Assembly (NCBI RefSeq): GCF_000756375.1
Contig: NZ_JNFD01000014.1
Coordinates: forward strand, 1-64,000
Length of the DNA stretch: 64,000 bases
Reading direction: 5' to 3'
DNA from: Sphingopyxis sp. LC81
Lineage (GTDB): Bacteria; Pseudomonadota; Alphaproteobacteria; Sphingomonadales; Sphingomonadaceae
The notes beneath the pieces are model-generated. The model had not been told where the DNA came from. It was given only the letters and a program-made list of their open reading frames with translations, and searched no databases. The translations under genes were made by a program, and so were the position numbers. Below, piece by piece: positions 56,858 to 64,000 of the stretch; position 1 is the stretch's first letter, and the number at the start of each line of letters is the position of its first letter.

Positions 56858-57553
56858 ATGATCGACATCCGCAAATTCGACAGCCTCGGCCACGCCAACC
56901 ACGGCTGGCTCGACGCCCGTCATCACTTTTCGTTCGCCAACTATCACGATCCGAAGCGGATGGGCTGGGGCGCGCTGCGCGTCTGGAACGACGATGTCAT
57001 CGCGGCGCAGTCGGGTTTCCCCCCGCACCCGCACCGCGACATGGAAATCATCACCTATGTCCGCACCGGCGCGATCACCCACCGCGACTCCATGGGCAAC
57101 AGCGGCCGCACCGCGGCGGGCGATGTCCAGGTGATGAGCGCCGGTACCGGCGTGACGCACAGCGAATTCAACCTCGAGGATGAGGAAACGACGCTGTTCC
57201 AGATCTGGATCATGCCCGACCATGACGGCGGCAATCCCGGCTGGGGCGCGCGCCAGTTCCCCAAGGCCGACCGGTCGGGTCAGTTCGTGACGCTGGCAAG
57301 CGGGATCGAGGGCGATGAAGCCCTGCCGATCCGCGCCAACGCCCGCGTCGCCGCGGCGACGGTCAATGCCGGTGAGAGCGTCTCGTACGACCTCGAAGCC
57401 GGACGCCACGCCTATCTGGTCGCCGCCAAGGGCCGCATCCGTGTCAACGGCACGGACGCCGATCCCCGCGACGGCATCGCGCTCCGCGATGTCGGAACGA
57501 TCGAGGTCGAAGCGCTCGACGACGCCGAACTGGTGCTCGTGGACAGCCTCTAA
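56858..57553 (+). CDS. Pirin-family bicupin protein
   Basis: A 231-aa pirin-like protein with two cupin domains. Metal ligands in the N-terminal cupin: FPPHPHRDMEIITYV (two histidines), then TGVTHSEFN with histidine and glutamate. Bacterial pirins can oxidise quercetin and respond to oxidative stress. ATG 56858 follows AAAGGA by 7 bases. First gene of the run pirin-azoR-dioxygenase. Confidence 0.92.
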   Translation: MIDIRKFDSLGHANHGWLDARHHFSFANYHDPKRMGWGALRVWNDDVIAAQSGFPPHPHRDMEIITYVRTGAITHRDSMGNSGRTAAGDVQVMSAGTGVTHSEFNLEDEETTLFQIWIMPDHDGGNPGWGARQFPKADRSGQFVTLASGIEGDEALPIRANARVAAATVNAGESVSYDLEAGRHAYLVAAKGRIRVNGTDADPRDGIALRDVGTIEVEALDDAELVLVDSL

Positions 57554-57562
57554 CCAGCCCCC

Positions 57563-57630
57563 GGGCCGCCGACGTCCCCCTCCCTGACGGCGGCCCACCT
57601 GGTGCCGCGAGTTCCCCGGCTCGCGGCACC
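57563..57630 (+). other. Two strong hairpins between pirin and azoreductase genes
   Basis: The first pairs GGGCCGCC (57563-57570) with GGCGGCCC (57589-57596). The second is a perfect 11-bp stem (57601-57611 with 57620-57630) with an 8-base loop. Neither is followed by a T-run, so a role in mRNA processing or differential stability of the two cistrons is more likely than termination. The azoreductase ATG is 34 bases further on. Confidence 0.6.
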
Positions 57631-57663
57631 CCCTCTCCCCGAAGTGAAACAGGAGTATTTGAC

Positions 57664-58260
57664 ATGACCCATATTCTTCGCATCGATGCCAGCGCCCGCA
57701 ACGAAGGTTCGACGACGCGTCCGCTCGCCGACCAGCTGGTGAACCGCCTCGTCGAACAGGGTTACGGCGCCACCGTAACGCGCCGCGACCTCAACACCGC
57801 ACCGCCCGCGCTGCTCACCGAAAGCTGGATCGGCGCCAACTTCACCGACGAAGCGGCGCGCAGCGACGAACAAAAGGCCGTGCTTGCGGGCTCGGACGAA
57901 CTGATCGCCGAACTCGAAGCCGCCGACACGATCGTCATCACCGCGCCGATCTATAATTTCGCGATCCCCGCATCGCTGAAAGCCTGGGTCGACCTGATCG
58001 CCCGCGCGCGCCGCACCTTCCGCTATACCGAGGCCGGTCCCGAAGGGCTGCTGACGGGCAAGCGCGCGTTCATCGTCTTTGCCTCGGGCGGCGTACCGCT
58101 GGGCAGCGAAGTCGATTTCGCGAGCGGCTACCTGAAGCATATCCTCGGCTTCGTCGGCATCACCGACGTCACGATCATCGCCGCCGACGGCCATATGATG
58201 GACGGCGACGCGGTCGCTCGCGCCACTTCGGCGATCGGCGAACTGAAGCAGGCGGCCTGA
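57664..58260 (+). CDS. azoR: FMN-dependent NADH-azoreductase
   Basis: A flavodoxin-fold quinone/azo reductase, 198 aa. The FMN phosphate loop is DASARNEGSTTRPLADQL; ITAPIYNFAIPASLKAWVDLIARARRTFRYTEAGPEGL is the conserved AzoR block. VFASGGV and DVTIIAADG follow. In vivo it mainly reduces quinones by two electrons. AGGAG precedes the ATG. Co-directional with pirin and the dioxygenase. Confidence 0.95.
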   Translation: MTHILRIDASARNEGSTTRPLADQLVNRLVEQGYGATVTRRDLNTAPPALLTESWIGANFTDEAARSDEQKAVLAGSDELIAELEAADTIVITAPIYNFAIPASLKAWVDLIARARRTFRYTEAGPEGLLTGKRAFIVFASGGVPLGSEVDFASGYLKHILGFVGITDVTIIAADGHMMDGDAVARATSAIGELKQAA

Positions 58261-58264
58261 ACCG

Positions 58265-59065
58265 ATGCGCCGTCTCCCGAGCCTTTTCCTTTCGCACGGC
58301 TCGCCGATGATGGCGCTTGAGCCCAGCCCGGCGCGGACCTTCCTCGCCGGGCTGGGTGCCGGGCTCCCACGCCCGCGCGCTATCCTTATTGTGTCGGCGC
58401 ATCATGACGCCGCCTATCAGGGCGGACGCGCGACCGTGACCGCATCGCCGGCGCCGCCGACGATCCACGACTTCGGCGGCTTTCCCGACGAACTCTTTGC
58501 GATGCGCTACCCCGCGCCGGGCGATCCGCTGCTCGCGGCGCGCGTCGTCGAGCTGCTCGCTGGTCACGGCCTTGCCGTCGCTGCCGACCCCGACCGCGGG
58601 CTAGACCATGGTGCATGGGTGCCGCTGACGCTGATCTACCCCGACGCCGACGTCCCCGTTGTTCAGCTCTCGATCGCCTCGAACGCCTCGCCCGAATGGC
58701 ATTATGCGCTCGGCCAGGCGCTGGCCCCGCTACGCGACGAGGATGTGCTGATCGTCGGATCGGGCAGCATCACCCACAATCTGCACGCGCTGTTTTCGGC
58801 GCGCCTGCCGATCGATGCACCGGCGCCAGCATGGGTCACCGATTTCACCGACTGGATCGCCGATCGCATGGCGGCCGGCGCGGTCGACGACGTCCTCCAC
58901 AGCGTCGAGCGCGCGCCGCATGGCCGCGACAATCACCCGACCCCCGACCATATTTTGCCGCTGTTCGTCGCGATGGGCGCGGGCGGGACACCGTTCAAGG
59001 CCGAACGGCTGCACCACAGCGCGACCTACGGCCTGCTCGCGATGGACGTTTACGCTTTCGACTGA
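58265..59065 (+). CDS. DODA/LigB-type aromatic ring-opening dioxygenase (YgiD-like)
   Basis: A class III extradiol-type enzyme of 266 aa. Probable metal ligands: LFLSHGSPMM, SAHHDAAY, HDFGGFPDELF and GLDHGAW. GSGSITHNLHALF is also conserved. E. coli YgiD-type enzymes cleave DOPA-like catechols. It lies 4 bases after azoR, a tight operon; a reductase making hydroquinones followed by a ring cleaver is a plausible pathway. Confidence 0.92.
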   Translation: MRRLPSLFLSHGSPMMALEPSPARTFLAGLGAGLPRPRAILIVSAHHDAAYQGGRATVTASPAPPTIHDFGGFPDELFAMRYPAPGDPLLAARVVELLAGHGLAVAADPDRGLDHGAWVPLTLIYPDADVPVVQLSIASNASPEWHYALGQALAPLRDEDVLIVGSGSITHNLHALFSARLPIDAPAPAWVTDFTDWIADRMAAGAVDDVLHSVERAPHGRDNHPTPDHILPLFVAMGAGGTPFKAERLHHSATYGLLAMDVYAFD

Positions 59066-59089
59066 GGGACAGCCCGCCTATAGCGCGCC

Positions 59090-59773
59090 ATGCTCCTTTC
59101 AGATCGTGTTCTCTTCCTCGACGGCGAGGCCCTTGTCATCGACAAGCCTGCGGGCCTTCCCGTCGATGCGCCGCGCGACGGCAGCCTCAGCCTCGAGAAC
59201 CACCTCGACCTCCTGAAGTTCGGCTTCAAACGCTGGCCGCTTCCCGTCCACCGGCTCGACCGCGACACCTCGGGCTGCCTGCTCCTCGCGCGCAATCCCA
59301 AAGCGCACGGCCGTTTCACCCGCGCATTCGAAAGCCGCGAAGTCGAAAAGCAATATCTCGCGATCGTCGACGGCGTGCCCGACGGCGACGGCGGCACGAT
59401 CGACATTGCACTCGCCAAAGTTTCGACCGCCGAAGAGGGCTGGCGCATGGTCGGCGATCCGCAAGGCAAGCCCTCGGTCTCGCATTGGGAAAAGCTCGCG
59501 GTCGTCGGCGACCGCAGTCTGCTGCGCTTCCGCCCCGAAACCGGTCGCACCCACCAGCTCCGCGTCCACGCGCTCGAAGGGCTCGGTTTCCCGCTCGTCG
59601 GCGATCCCGTCTACGGCCGCGGCGGTACGAAAACGCGCACCTTGCTCCACGCCGAACGGCTGGTCGTAAAACGTGACGTCAAGCCGTCCATAATTGCCGA
59701 GGCGCCGTTCCCCGACAGCTTCATCGCCTTGGGCTTCGCGGCCCCCGAAGGCGCATCGCCGACCCGTGGCTGA
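59090..59773 (+). CDS. RluA-family pseudouridine synthase
   Basis: Isomerises uridine in rRNA or tRNA. 227 aa, a short form without the S4 RNA-binding domain. Catalytic motif HRLDRDTSGCLL with the active aspartate; TGRTHQLRVHALEGLGFPLVGDPVYG is the other signature. It is closest in size to RluA/TruC types. Its stop overlaps the next gene by 8 bases. Confidence 0.92.
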   Translation: MLLSDRVLFLDGEALVIDKPAGLPVDAPRDGSLSLENHLDLLKFGFKRWPLPVHRLDRDTSGCLLLARNPKAHGRFTRAFESREVEKQYLAIVDGVPDGDGGTIDIALAKVSTAEEGWRMVGDPQGKPSVSHWEKLAVVGDRSLLRFRPETGRTHQLRVHALEGLGFPLVGDPVYGRGGTKTRTLLHAERLVVKRDVKPSIIAEAPFPDSFIALGFAAPEGASPTRG

Positions 59774-60167
59774 CATCCCCGAAAGCGCGATCAGCGAGAA
59801 GTTTCTCGCCGGCACGGGGCCGGGCGGTCAGAATGTCAACAAGGTCGCGACCGCGTGTCAGCTGCGCGTCAATGTCTATGCGCTTGGCCTCACCCCCGAT
59901 GCCTATAAGCGCCTGAAAACCCTCGCGGGCAGCCGGATGACGACCGAGGGCGAACTCGTGATCCTTGCGCGCCGTTTCCGGACGCAGGAAGCGAACCGCG
60001 CCGACGCCCGGCAACGCCTGTCTGAACTGATCGACACCGCGCTCGTCCGCCCCGAACGCCGGATCAAGACCAAGCCGAGCAAGGCGGCGAAGGCGAAGCG
60101 CGTCGACAGCAAGAAAGCGCGCAGCACGGTCAAGGCCGGCCGCGGACGGATACGCGGAACCGACTAA
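59766..60167 (+). CDS. arfB: Ribosome-rescue peptidyl-tRNA hydrolase ArfB
   Basis: Frees stalled ribosomes by hydrolysing peptidyl-tRNA. With GTG 59766 (overlapping the upstream stop by 8 bases) it has 133 aa. The catalytic GGQ lies in GTGPGGQNVNKVATACQLR. The C-terminal tail rich in lysine and arginine (KTKPSKAAKAKRVDSKKA) is the part that enters the empty mRNA channel. Confidence 0.95.
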   Translation: MADIPESAISEKFLAGTGPGGQNVNKVATACQLRVNVYALGLTPDAYKRLKTLAGSRMTTEGELVILARRFRTQEANRADARQRLSELIDTALVRPERRIKTKPSKAAKAKRVDSKKARSTVKAGRGRIRGTD

Positions 60168-60174
60168 CCTCGCG

Positions 60175-60762
60175 ATGACCAGTCTCTACCGCCTCGATGC
60201 CCCCGCCAGCACGATCGCCGCGGCGTTCGGCGCCGAGGCCGGCAACGACCCTTGGACCGGCGATTATGTCGCGCCGGGCCGTCCCGCGCCGGTGATCGTC
60301 AGCGACGGCCGCGGCGGATCGCGGCGTTATCTGCGCCCGAAACTCTGGGGCGTCCCGCCGCCGCAGGGCGACCGCCCGGTCACCGCCGTCCGCAATCTCG
60401 CCAGCCCCTTCTGGATCGGCACGCTGCGCCACGCCGAACTGCGCTGCCTGATCCCCGCGACCGCCTTTTCCTATTGGTCGGGTGCCGAAGGCGCGCGGCG
60501 CCAGCACTGGTTCTCGGTGTCGTCGCGGCCGGTGTTCGCTTTCGCCGGAATCCATCGGCAGGGCGATGACTGGCCCTGCTTCGCGGTCCTCACGACCGAT
60601 GCCAACCGGCTGGTCGCGCACCATCAGCCAAAGGGCATGCCGGTGATCCTTCATCCCGAGGATTATGCCACCTGGCTGAGCGGCGAATGGCGCGCCGCCG
60701 TGGCGCTTGCGGTCCCTTTTCCCAGCCAGTTGATGGCGGTCGCCGACACCCCGCCGGTGTAG
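60175..60762 (+). CDS. SRAP-fold protein lacking the catalytic cysteine
   Basis: A 195-aa relative of the HMCES/YedK SRAP proteins that trap abasic sites in single-stranded DNA. The fold blocks are present: YVAPGRPAPV, KLWGVPPP, LRCLIPATAF, FAFAGIHR, CFAVLTTDANRLV, and HHQPKGMPVILHPEDYATWL with the histidine. But the invariant Cys2 is Thr2 (the protein starts MTSLYRL, not MCGR), and the catalytic glutamate (FYEW/FEW) is replaced (FSYW). It is probably unable to form the DNA-protein crosslink. It lies 7 bases after arfB. Confidence 0.82.
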   Translation: MTSLYRLDAPASTIAAAFGAEAGNDPWTGDYVAPGRPAPVIVSDGRGGSRRYLRPKLWGVPPPQGDRPVTAVRNLASPFWIGTLRHAELRCLIPATAFSYWSGAEGARRQHWFSVSSRPVFAFAGIHRQGDDWPCFAVLTTDANRLVAHHQPKGMPVILHPEDYATWLSGEWRAAVALAVPFPSQLMAVADTPPV

Positions 60763-60851
60763 CCGATTTTCACCATATCGCTTCACTTTGAGGTAACCAA
60801 CGGCGGCCTAAAAGCGGCTCGACCAGGAATGAAATAACAGGGACCGAATCC

Positions 60852-61181
60852 GTGTTGGGGAATCGCACCATCGAAACCAGGAAAGCGCCCACAGCCGGGC
60901 GCGGCGCCGAGCGCGCACCCGTGACCGCACGCGCGCGCTTCCGCGAACCGGGGCTGAACCCCTTCGACGTCGAACTGTTCGACCTGTCGTCGACGGGCTT
61001 CCGCATGGTCACCTTTTTCCGGCCGGACATCGGTAAGCATATCTGGGTGAACCTGCCCGGACTCCAGCCGTTGGAAGCCATCGTCCGCCGCGCCGACGGG
61101 AACAATTATGGCTGCGAGTTCGTCAACCCGCTCCACCCGTCGGTGGCAAAGCATCTGCAGGTAAAGCTGCGCGGCCAGTAA
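60852..61181 (+). CDS. PilZ-domain protein
   Basis: A 109-aa single-domain PilZ protein. The c-di-GMP motifs are partly preserved: an arginine-rich segment TARARFREPG, where the RxxxR motif sits, and DLSSTGFRM for D/NxSxxG. GTG start after AGGGA. It probably reads the c-di-GMP pool made or broken down by proteins such as the GGDEF-EAL protein at 48.6 kb. Confidence 0.85.
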   Translation: MLGNRTIETRKAPTAGRGAERAPVTARARFREPGLNPFDVELFDLSSTGFRMVTFFRPDIGKHIWVNLPGLQPLEAIVRRADGNNYGCEFVNPLHPSVAKHLQVKLRGQ

Positions 61182-61187
61182 ACCGGC

Positions 61188-61613
61188 TCAGCCCTCCGCC
61201 TTCTCGGATTTTTTCAGGATGTGCTTCCACTCGGCGGGCGTCACGCGCCCGACCGACAAGCGCGACTGGCGGATCAGATCCATGTCGGCGAGCCCCGGAT
61301 CGGCCTTGATCGCCGCCAGCGTCACCGGATTGGCGAGCGCACGCACAGGCGCGACGCGTACCACGACCCATGGCGAGCCTTTTTCGGCGGTCGGATCTGG
61401 AAAGCTTTCCTCGGTGATCTCCATGATCCCGACGCATTCCTTGCCGATATTGCTGTGATAGAAGAGCGCCTCGTCGCCGACCTTCATCGCCATCAGGTTG
61501 AGTTTGGCGGTGTGGTTGCGCACCCCGTCCCACATCCCCGTGCCTTCACGCACGAGCTGGTCCCACGGATAGGCGTCGGGTTCGGATTTCATCAGCCAAT
61601 ATTGCTTGCTCAT
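61188..61613 (-). CDS. EVE-domain protein
   Basis: A 141-aa protein made of one EVE domain, a PUA-like fold that binds modified bases in DNA or RNA. Family blocks: MSKQYWLMKSEPDAYPWDQL, MWDGVRNHTAKLNLMAMKVGDEALFYHS, and GIMEITEESFPDPTAE. Convergent with PilZ (6-bp gap) and divergent from the oxygenase gene. Confidence 0.93.
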   Translation of the reverse strand: MSKQYWLMKSEPDAYPWDQLVREGTGMWDGVRNHTAKLNLMAMKVGDEALFYHSNIGKECVGIMEITEESFPDPTAEKGSPWVVVRVAPVRALANPVTLAAIKADPGLADMDLIRQSRLSVGRVTPAEWKHILKKSEKAEG

Positions 61614-61746
61614 GGGCCGGGGCTTAGCCCAGCGATGCGCGCCGCGAAACCGCCTTTTTCCCTTTAACCGCGGGCGCACAGCGCCTAAATCGCGACTCAT
61701 GATGCGCCGGGCCGGCGCCGCCCCTTATCAAATGGACTTCTCTCGC

Positions 61747-62676
61747 ATGACTGCTGCCGTTCCCGTTATTTCCATGTCGCTCCCCGCCGACCAGTTCGCC
61801 AAGGATTTCGGCGCGTCGTTCGAACGCTTCGGTTTCGCGATGATCACCGATCACGGCATCGATCCCGCGCTGATCGACACCGCCTGGGACAAGGCGAAAG
61901 CCTTCTTCGCGCTGCCCGAGGAAACCAAGCGCGCCTATCATATCGCCGGCGGCGGCGGCGCGCGCGGCTATACGCCGTTCGGGACAGAGATCGCCAAGGG
62001 CGCGAAGGAAGTCGACCTCAAGGAATTCTGGCACGTCGGCCGCGACCTGCCCGCCGGGCACCGCCTCGCCGCGCAGCAGCCGAACAATGTCTGGCCCGCC
62101 GAGGTCGAGGGCTTCCGCACCGCTTACGACAAGCTCTTCGCCGAATTCGACCGCGTCGGCGGTCGGCTGCTGTCGGGGATCGCGCGCTACCTCGGTCTCG
62201 CGCCCGATTTCTTCGACGACACCGTCGCCGACGGCAACAGCGTGATGCGCCTGCTCCACTATCCGCCGGTCGAGGCGCCCGCAAAGGGCATCCGCGCCGA
62301 GGCGCATGAGGATATCAACACGATCACCTTGCTGCTCGGCGCCGAGGAAGCGGGCCTCGAAATTCTCGACAAGGACGGCAGCTGGCTCCCGGTCAGCCCG
62401 CCCCCTGGCGCGATGGCGGTCAATGTCGGCGACATGCTGCAACGGCTGACCAACAACAAGCTGCCCTCGACCACCCACCGCGTCCGCAACCCCGACGCTG
62501 GGCGCGCGAGCGTCGCGCGCTACTCGATGCCCTTCTTCCTCCACTTCCGTTCGGATTATCCGATCGAGACGCTCGAAAGCTGCGTCGACGCGTCGCACCC
62601 GAATTTATATCCGACGCCGATCACGGCTGACGAATATCTGCAGGAGCGGCTGCGCGAGATCGGGTTGAAGAAGTAG
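61747..62676 (+). CDS. Isopenicillin-N-synthase-like 2OG-Fe(II) dioxygenase
   Basis: A non-haem iron oxygenase of 309 aa from ATG 61747; ATG 61732 is equally open. Iron ligands: H and D of AHEDINTITLLL and the histidine of TTHRVRNP. The 2-oxoglutarate arginine lies in SVARYSMPFFLHF. The N-terminal DIOX_N part is FGFAMITDHGIDPALID. Similar bacterial proteins are common and of unknown substrate. No antibiotic-synthesis genes are nearby. Confidence 0.92.
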   Translation: MTAAVPVISMSLPADQFAKDFGASFERFGFAMITDHGIDPALIDTAWDKAKAFFALPEETKRAYHIAGGGGARGYTPFGTEIAKGAKEVDLKEFWHVGRDLPAGHRLAAQQPNNVWPAEVEGFRTAYDKLFAEFDRVGGRLLSGIARYLGLAPDFFDDTVADGNSVMRLLHYPPVEAPAKGIRAEAHEDINTITLLLGAEEAGLEILDKDGSWLPVSPPPGAMAVNVGDMLQRLTNNKLPSTTHRVRNPDAGRASVARYSMPFFLHFRSDYPIETLESCVDASHPNLYPTPITADEYLQERLREIGLKK

Positions 62677-62726
62677 GCGAGTGACCGCTCCGGGATTGGG
62701 GAGCGGACGGCAAACTATCCCCGCTT

Positions 62727-62799
62727 CGTCATCCCGGACTTGATCCGGGATCCATAGCTGCGCCGTCGTCGTGGATCCCGGATCAAGTCCGGGATGACG
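62727..62799. repeat. Paired-hairpin intergenic repeat, copy 2 (perfect arms)
   Basis: A perfect 28-bp inverted repeat (62727-62754 and 62772-62799) with a 17-base spacer. Each arm contains its own smaller palindrome around TCCCGGA-cttga-TCCGGGA. Same family as the copy at 7757-7825. It lies between the convergent oxygenase and the conserved unknown gene. Confidence 0.88.
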
Positions 62800-62833
62800 A
62801 TGAAAGGAAGGACGGCTTCCGGTCGAAACCTTC

Positions 62834-63190
62834 CTACCGCCCCTCCCAATAATCGAACGCCAACTGCTGCTGCTCGCGAATAAACCGCGCCGCCGCCGCA
62901 CCTTCCCACGGGCCGTCATAGCCGAGCAGCAAAGCCGTCCCGCCGACCCACCAGCCTTGCCCTGGCAGCCGGTCGCTCTCGCGCACCACCAGCACCGCCA
63001 GATCGGGTTCGCCGTCCATCGCGCCAAGTCGGTCGACTTCTTCGAGCGTCCGGCACACCGCGCGCATCTTTGGCCGGGTGAAGCGGAAACCCAGATCGCC
63101 GAGCAGTTCGGAGTAGCTGACGCTGCGCCCTTCGCGCGCCGCCTCGATCAATATCGCGCGGATGCGCGGCGCGTCGCCGAGCGCCGACAC
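62834..63190 (-). CDS. Conserved small protein of unknown function (118 aa)
   Basis: I do not recognise a family with confidence. GTG 63190 follows GAGGAAAG. The N-terminal half (APRIRAILIEAAREGRSVSYSELLGDLG, RFTRPKMRAVCRTLEEVDRLG) looks like a winged helix, somewhat like the DNA-binding part of alkyltransferase proteins but without PCHR. The middle has AVLVVRESDRLPGQGWWVGG; the C-terminus is helical. It lies 35 bases after the DUF1295 gene, same strand. Confidence 0.72.
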   Translation of the reverse strand: MSALGDAPRIRAILIEAAREGRSVSYSELLGDLGFRFTRPKMRAVCRTLEEVDRLGAMDGEPDLAVLVVRESDRLPGQGWWVGGTALLLGYDGPWEGAAAARFIREQQQLAFDYWEGR

Positions 63191-63225
63191 ATCGGCCGGG
63201 CTTTCCTCGCCGCCTAAGCCCCCGT

Positions 63226-64000
63226 CTAGCGCGCCTTTGGCGGCCACGGGACGAATCCGGAGGTGCGTGCGACATAAGCGGCATAATCGGGCCGCGTCTT
63301 GTGCAGCCCCTTTTCGAGCAAAGCCTTGCCCGACCATTTGGTGAGGGTGAAGGTCAGGAAGACCGGTCCTATCACGCTCGCGAGCGCGGGGGCCCAGCCG
63401 AGGTCGGCGGCGATCAGCCAGATGCCCCACCAGGTCAGCGCGTCGCCGAAATAATTGGGATGGCGCGTGTAGCGCCACAGGCCGGTGTCGAGCACCTTGC
63501 CCTTGTTCGCGGCGTTCTTTCGAAAGGCGTCGAGCTGCGCGTCGCCAATGCTCTCAAACGCAATACCCGCGAGCGCCGCCGCCGCGCCGATCCAGCCGAT
63601 GATGCCCACGCTCGCGGCCGGGTCTCGCGCGCTCGCCCAGATGCCGATTTGCGCGGGCAGGCAGGTGATGAAGAGCAAGGGCGCTTGCGTCAGGAAGACC
63701 ATGACAAGCGCGGTCTTCGCCCAGCTCCACTTTCGCTTCTCCGTCGAGAGTGCGAGGATCTTTTTGTAGCGCGGGTCCTCGCCGTGGCTCGCCCAGCGGA
63801 TCGTCAGATGGATCGCGAGCCGCAGCCCCCATAGTGACGTGAGGCCGAGGAGCAGCTTGCCGTGTGCGCCCTCTGCGCCGACTTGCCACCATGTCCCCCA
63901 TGCGAGCAGCACCATGCCGAACGCCCAGAAGGCGTCGATGAACGACACGTCGTGGATCAGGGTCGCGATGCCCCACAAGAGCAGGATCACGGCGAGCAAT
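63226..64000 (-). CDS. DUF1295 (steroid 5-alpha-reductase-like) membrane protein, 5' end beyond window
   Basis: A polytopic membrane protein with about 257 visible residues and six or seven helices. RYTRHPNYFGDALTWWGIWL is the conserved DUF1295/isoprenylcysteine-methyltransferase-like motif that binds a nucleotide or SAM. LWGLRLAIHLTIRW and the ending KTRPDYAAYVARTSGFVPWPP are also typical. A TTG in frame at 63999 could be a start, but the frame is open to the edge, so the real start probably lies outside. Substrate unknown. Confidence 0.9.
   Translation of the reverse strand, partial: LLAVILLLWGIATLIHDVSFIDAFWAFGMVLLAWGTWWQVGAEGAHGKLLLGLTSLWGLRLAIHLTIRWASHGEDPRYKKILALSTEKRKWSWAKTALVMVFLTQAPLLFITCLPAQIGIWASARDPAASVGIIGWIGAAAALAGIAFESIGDAQLDAFRKNAANKGKVLDTGLWRYTRHPNYFGDALTWWGIWLIAADLGWAPALASVIGPVFLTFTLTKWSGKALLEKGLHKTRPDYAAYVARTSGFVPWPPKAR

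Noticed and set aside
61188-62676. EVE-domain protein and divergent 2OG-Fe oxygenase as a DNA base modification/reading system
   Set aside because: The oxygenase belongs to the isopenicillin-N-synthase-like group, not the TET/JBP group, and no methylase or nuclease is nearby. Divergent position alone is not enough.

Overview
The window looks like chromosomal core DNA from a high-GC alphaproteobacterium of the order Sphingomonadales, most like Sphingopyxis or a close relative. The signs are a CtrA response regulator with its own TTAA-N7-TTAA site, a CrtZ-type carotenoid hydroxylase, globin-coupled chemoreceptor signalling, a TonB receptor beside a PepSY protein, the sphingomonad-type inverted repeats, and many genes joined by ATGA or GTGA overlaps. 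The genus is inferred from the general look of the proteins, not from a marker gene. No rRNA, tRNA, insertion sequence, prophage or CRISPR array was seen, and no gene-free stretch exceeds 300 bases.

Layout, left half. 1-1.1 kb: the end of an ArsR-type repressor with two palindromic operators, then a membrane-anchored unknown. 1.2-7.7 kb: a secreted cyclophilin, then bamD, recN, an acetyltransferase, a small Tat-like monooxygenase-fold protein and ligA, the last four joined by 4-bp overlaps. 7.8-13.9 kb: a metal-acquisition block (DUF2946 protein, TonB receptor, PepSY reductase-like protein, modABC). 13.9-14.8 kb: phenylalanine 4-hydroxylase behind a palindrome. 14.8-16.5 kb: two tandem paralogous exported proteins of unknown function. 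16.6-19.6 kb: prmA, an SDR and a soluble globin-coupled chemoreceptor. 19.7-22.8 kb: a divergent Lrp-type regulator and alanine dehydrogenase pair, a small membrane protein and a secreted hydrolase. 23-25.6 kb: sdhCDA without sdhB. 25.7-29.4 kb: leuC-leuD-quinone oxidoreductase-DUF167. 29.5-33 kb: crtZ, a GST, an epimerase and a beta-lactamase-fold hydrolase. 33-35.7 kb: a 3-oxoacid CoA-transferase operon with a lipoprotein acid phosphatase between its two subunits, divergent from a LysR regulator.

Layout, right half. 36.7-44.4 kb: a mixed metabolic set (HAD hydrolase, GST, DUF2855, DUF488, VIT-type transporter, GlcG/HbpS, SMP-30 lactonase, 2OG-Fe oxygenase, semialdehyde dehydrogenase). 44.5-45.6 kb: a pteridine-reductase-like SDR coupled to folB. 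45.7-48.7 kb: GNAT, DUF1285, NUDIX and CCA-adding enzyme. 48.6-54.1 kb: a GGDEF-EAL protein, parC and an acyltransferase. 54.2-55.6 kb: a lower-GC orphan membrane protein and ctrA. 55.8-59.1 kb: LysR divergent from pirin, azoreductase and an extradiol-type dioxygenase, a likely quinone or electrophile response unit. 59.1-64 kb: a pseudouridine synthase, the ribosome-rescue factor ArfB, an SRAP-fold protein lacking its catalytic cysteine, PilZ, EVE, an isopenicillin-N-synthase-like oxygenase, a conserved unknown and a DUF1295 membrane protein that runs off the right edge.

Most of the window is ordinary housekeeping DNA. The best candidates for new biology are the phosphatase embedded in the CoA-transferase operon, the tandem exported paralogs, the degenerate SRAP protein, the pirin/azoreductase/dioxygenase unit, the apparent CTG start of the DUF167 gene, and the apparently leaderless self-operated ArsR gene.
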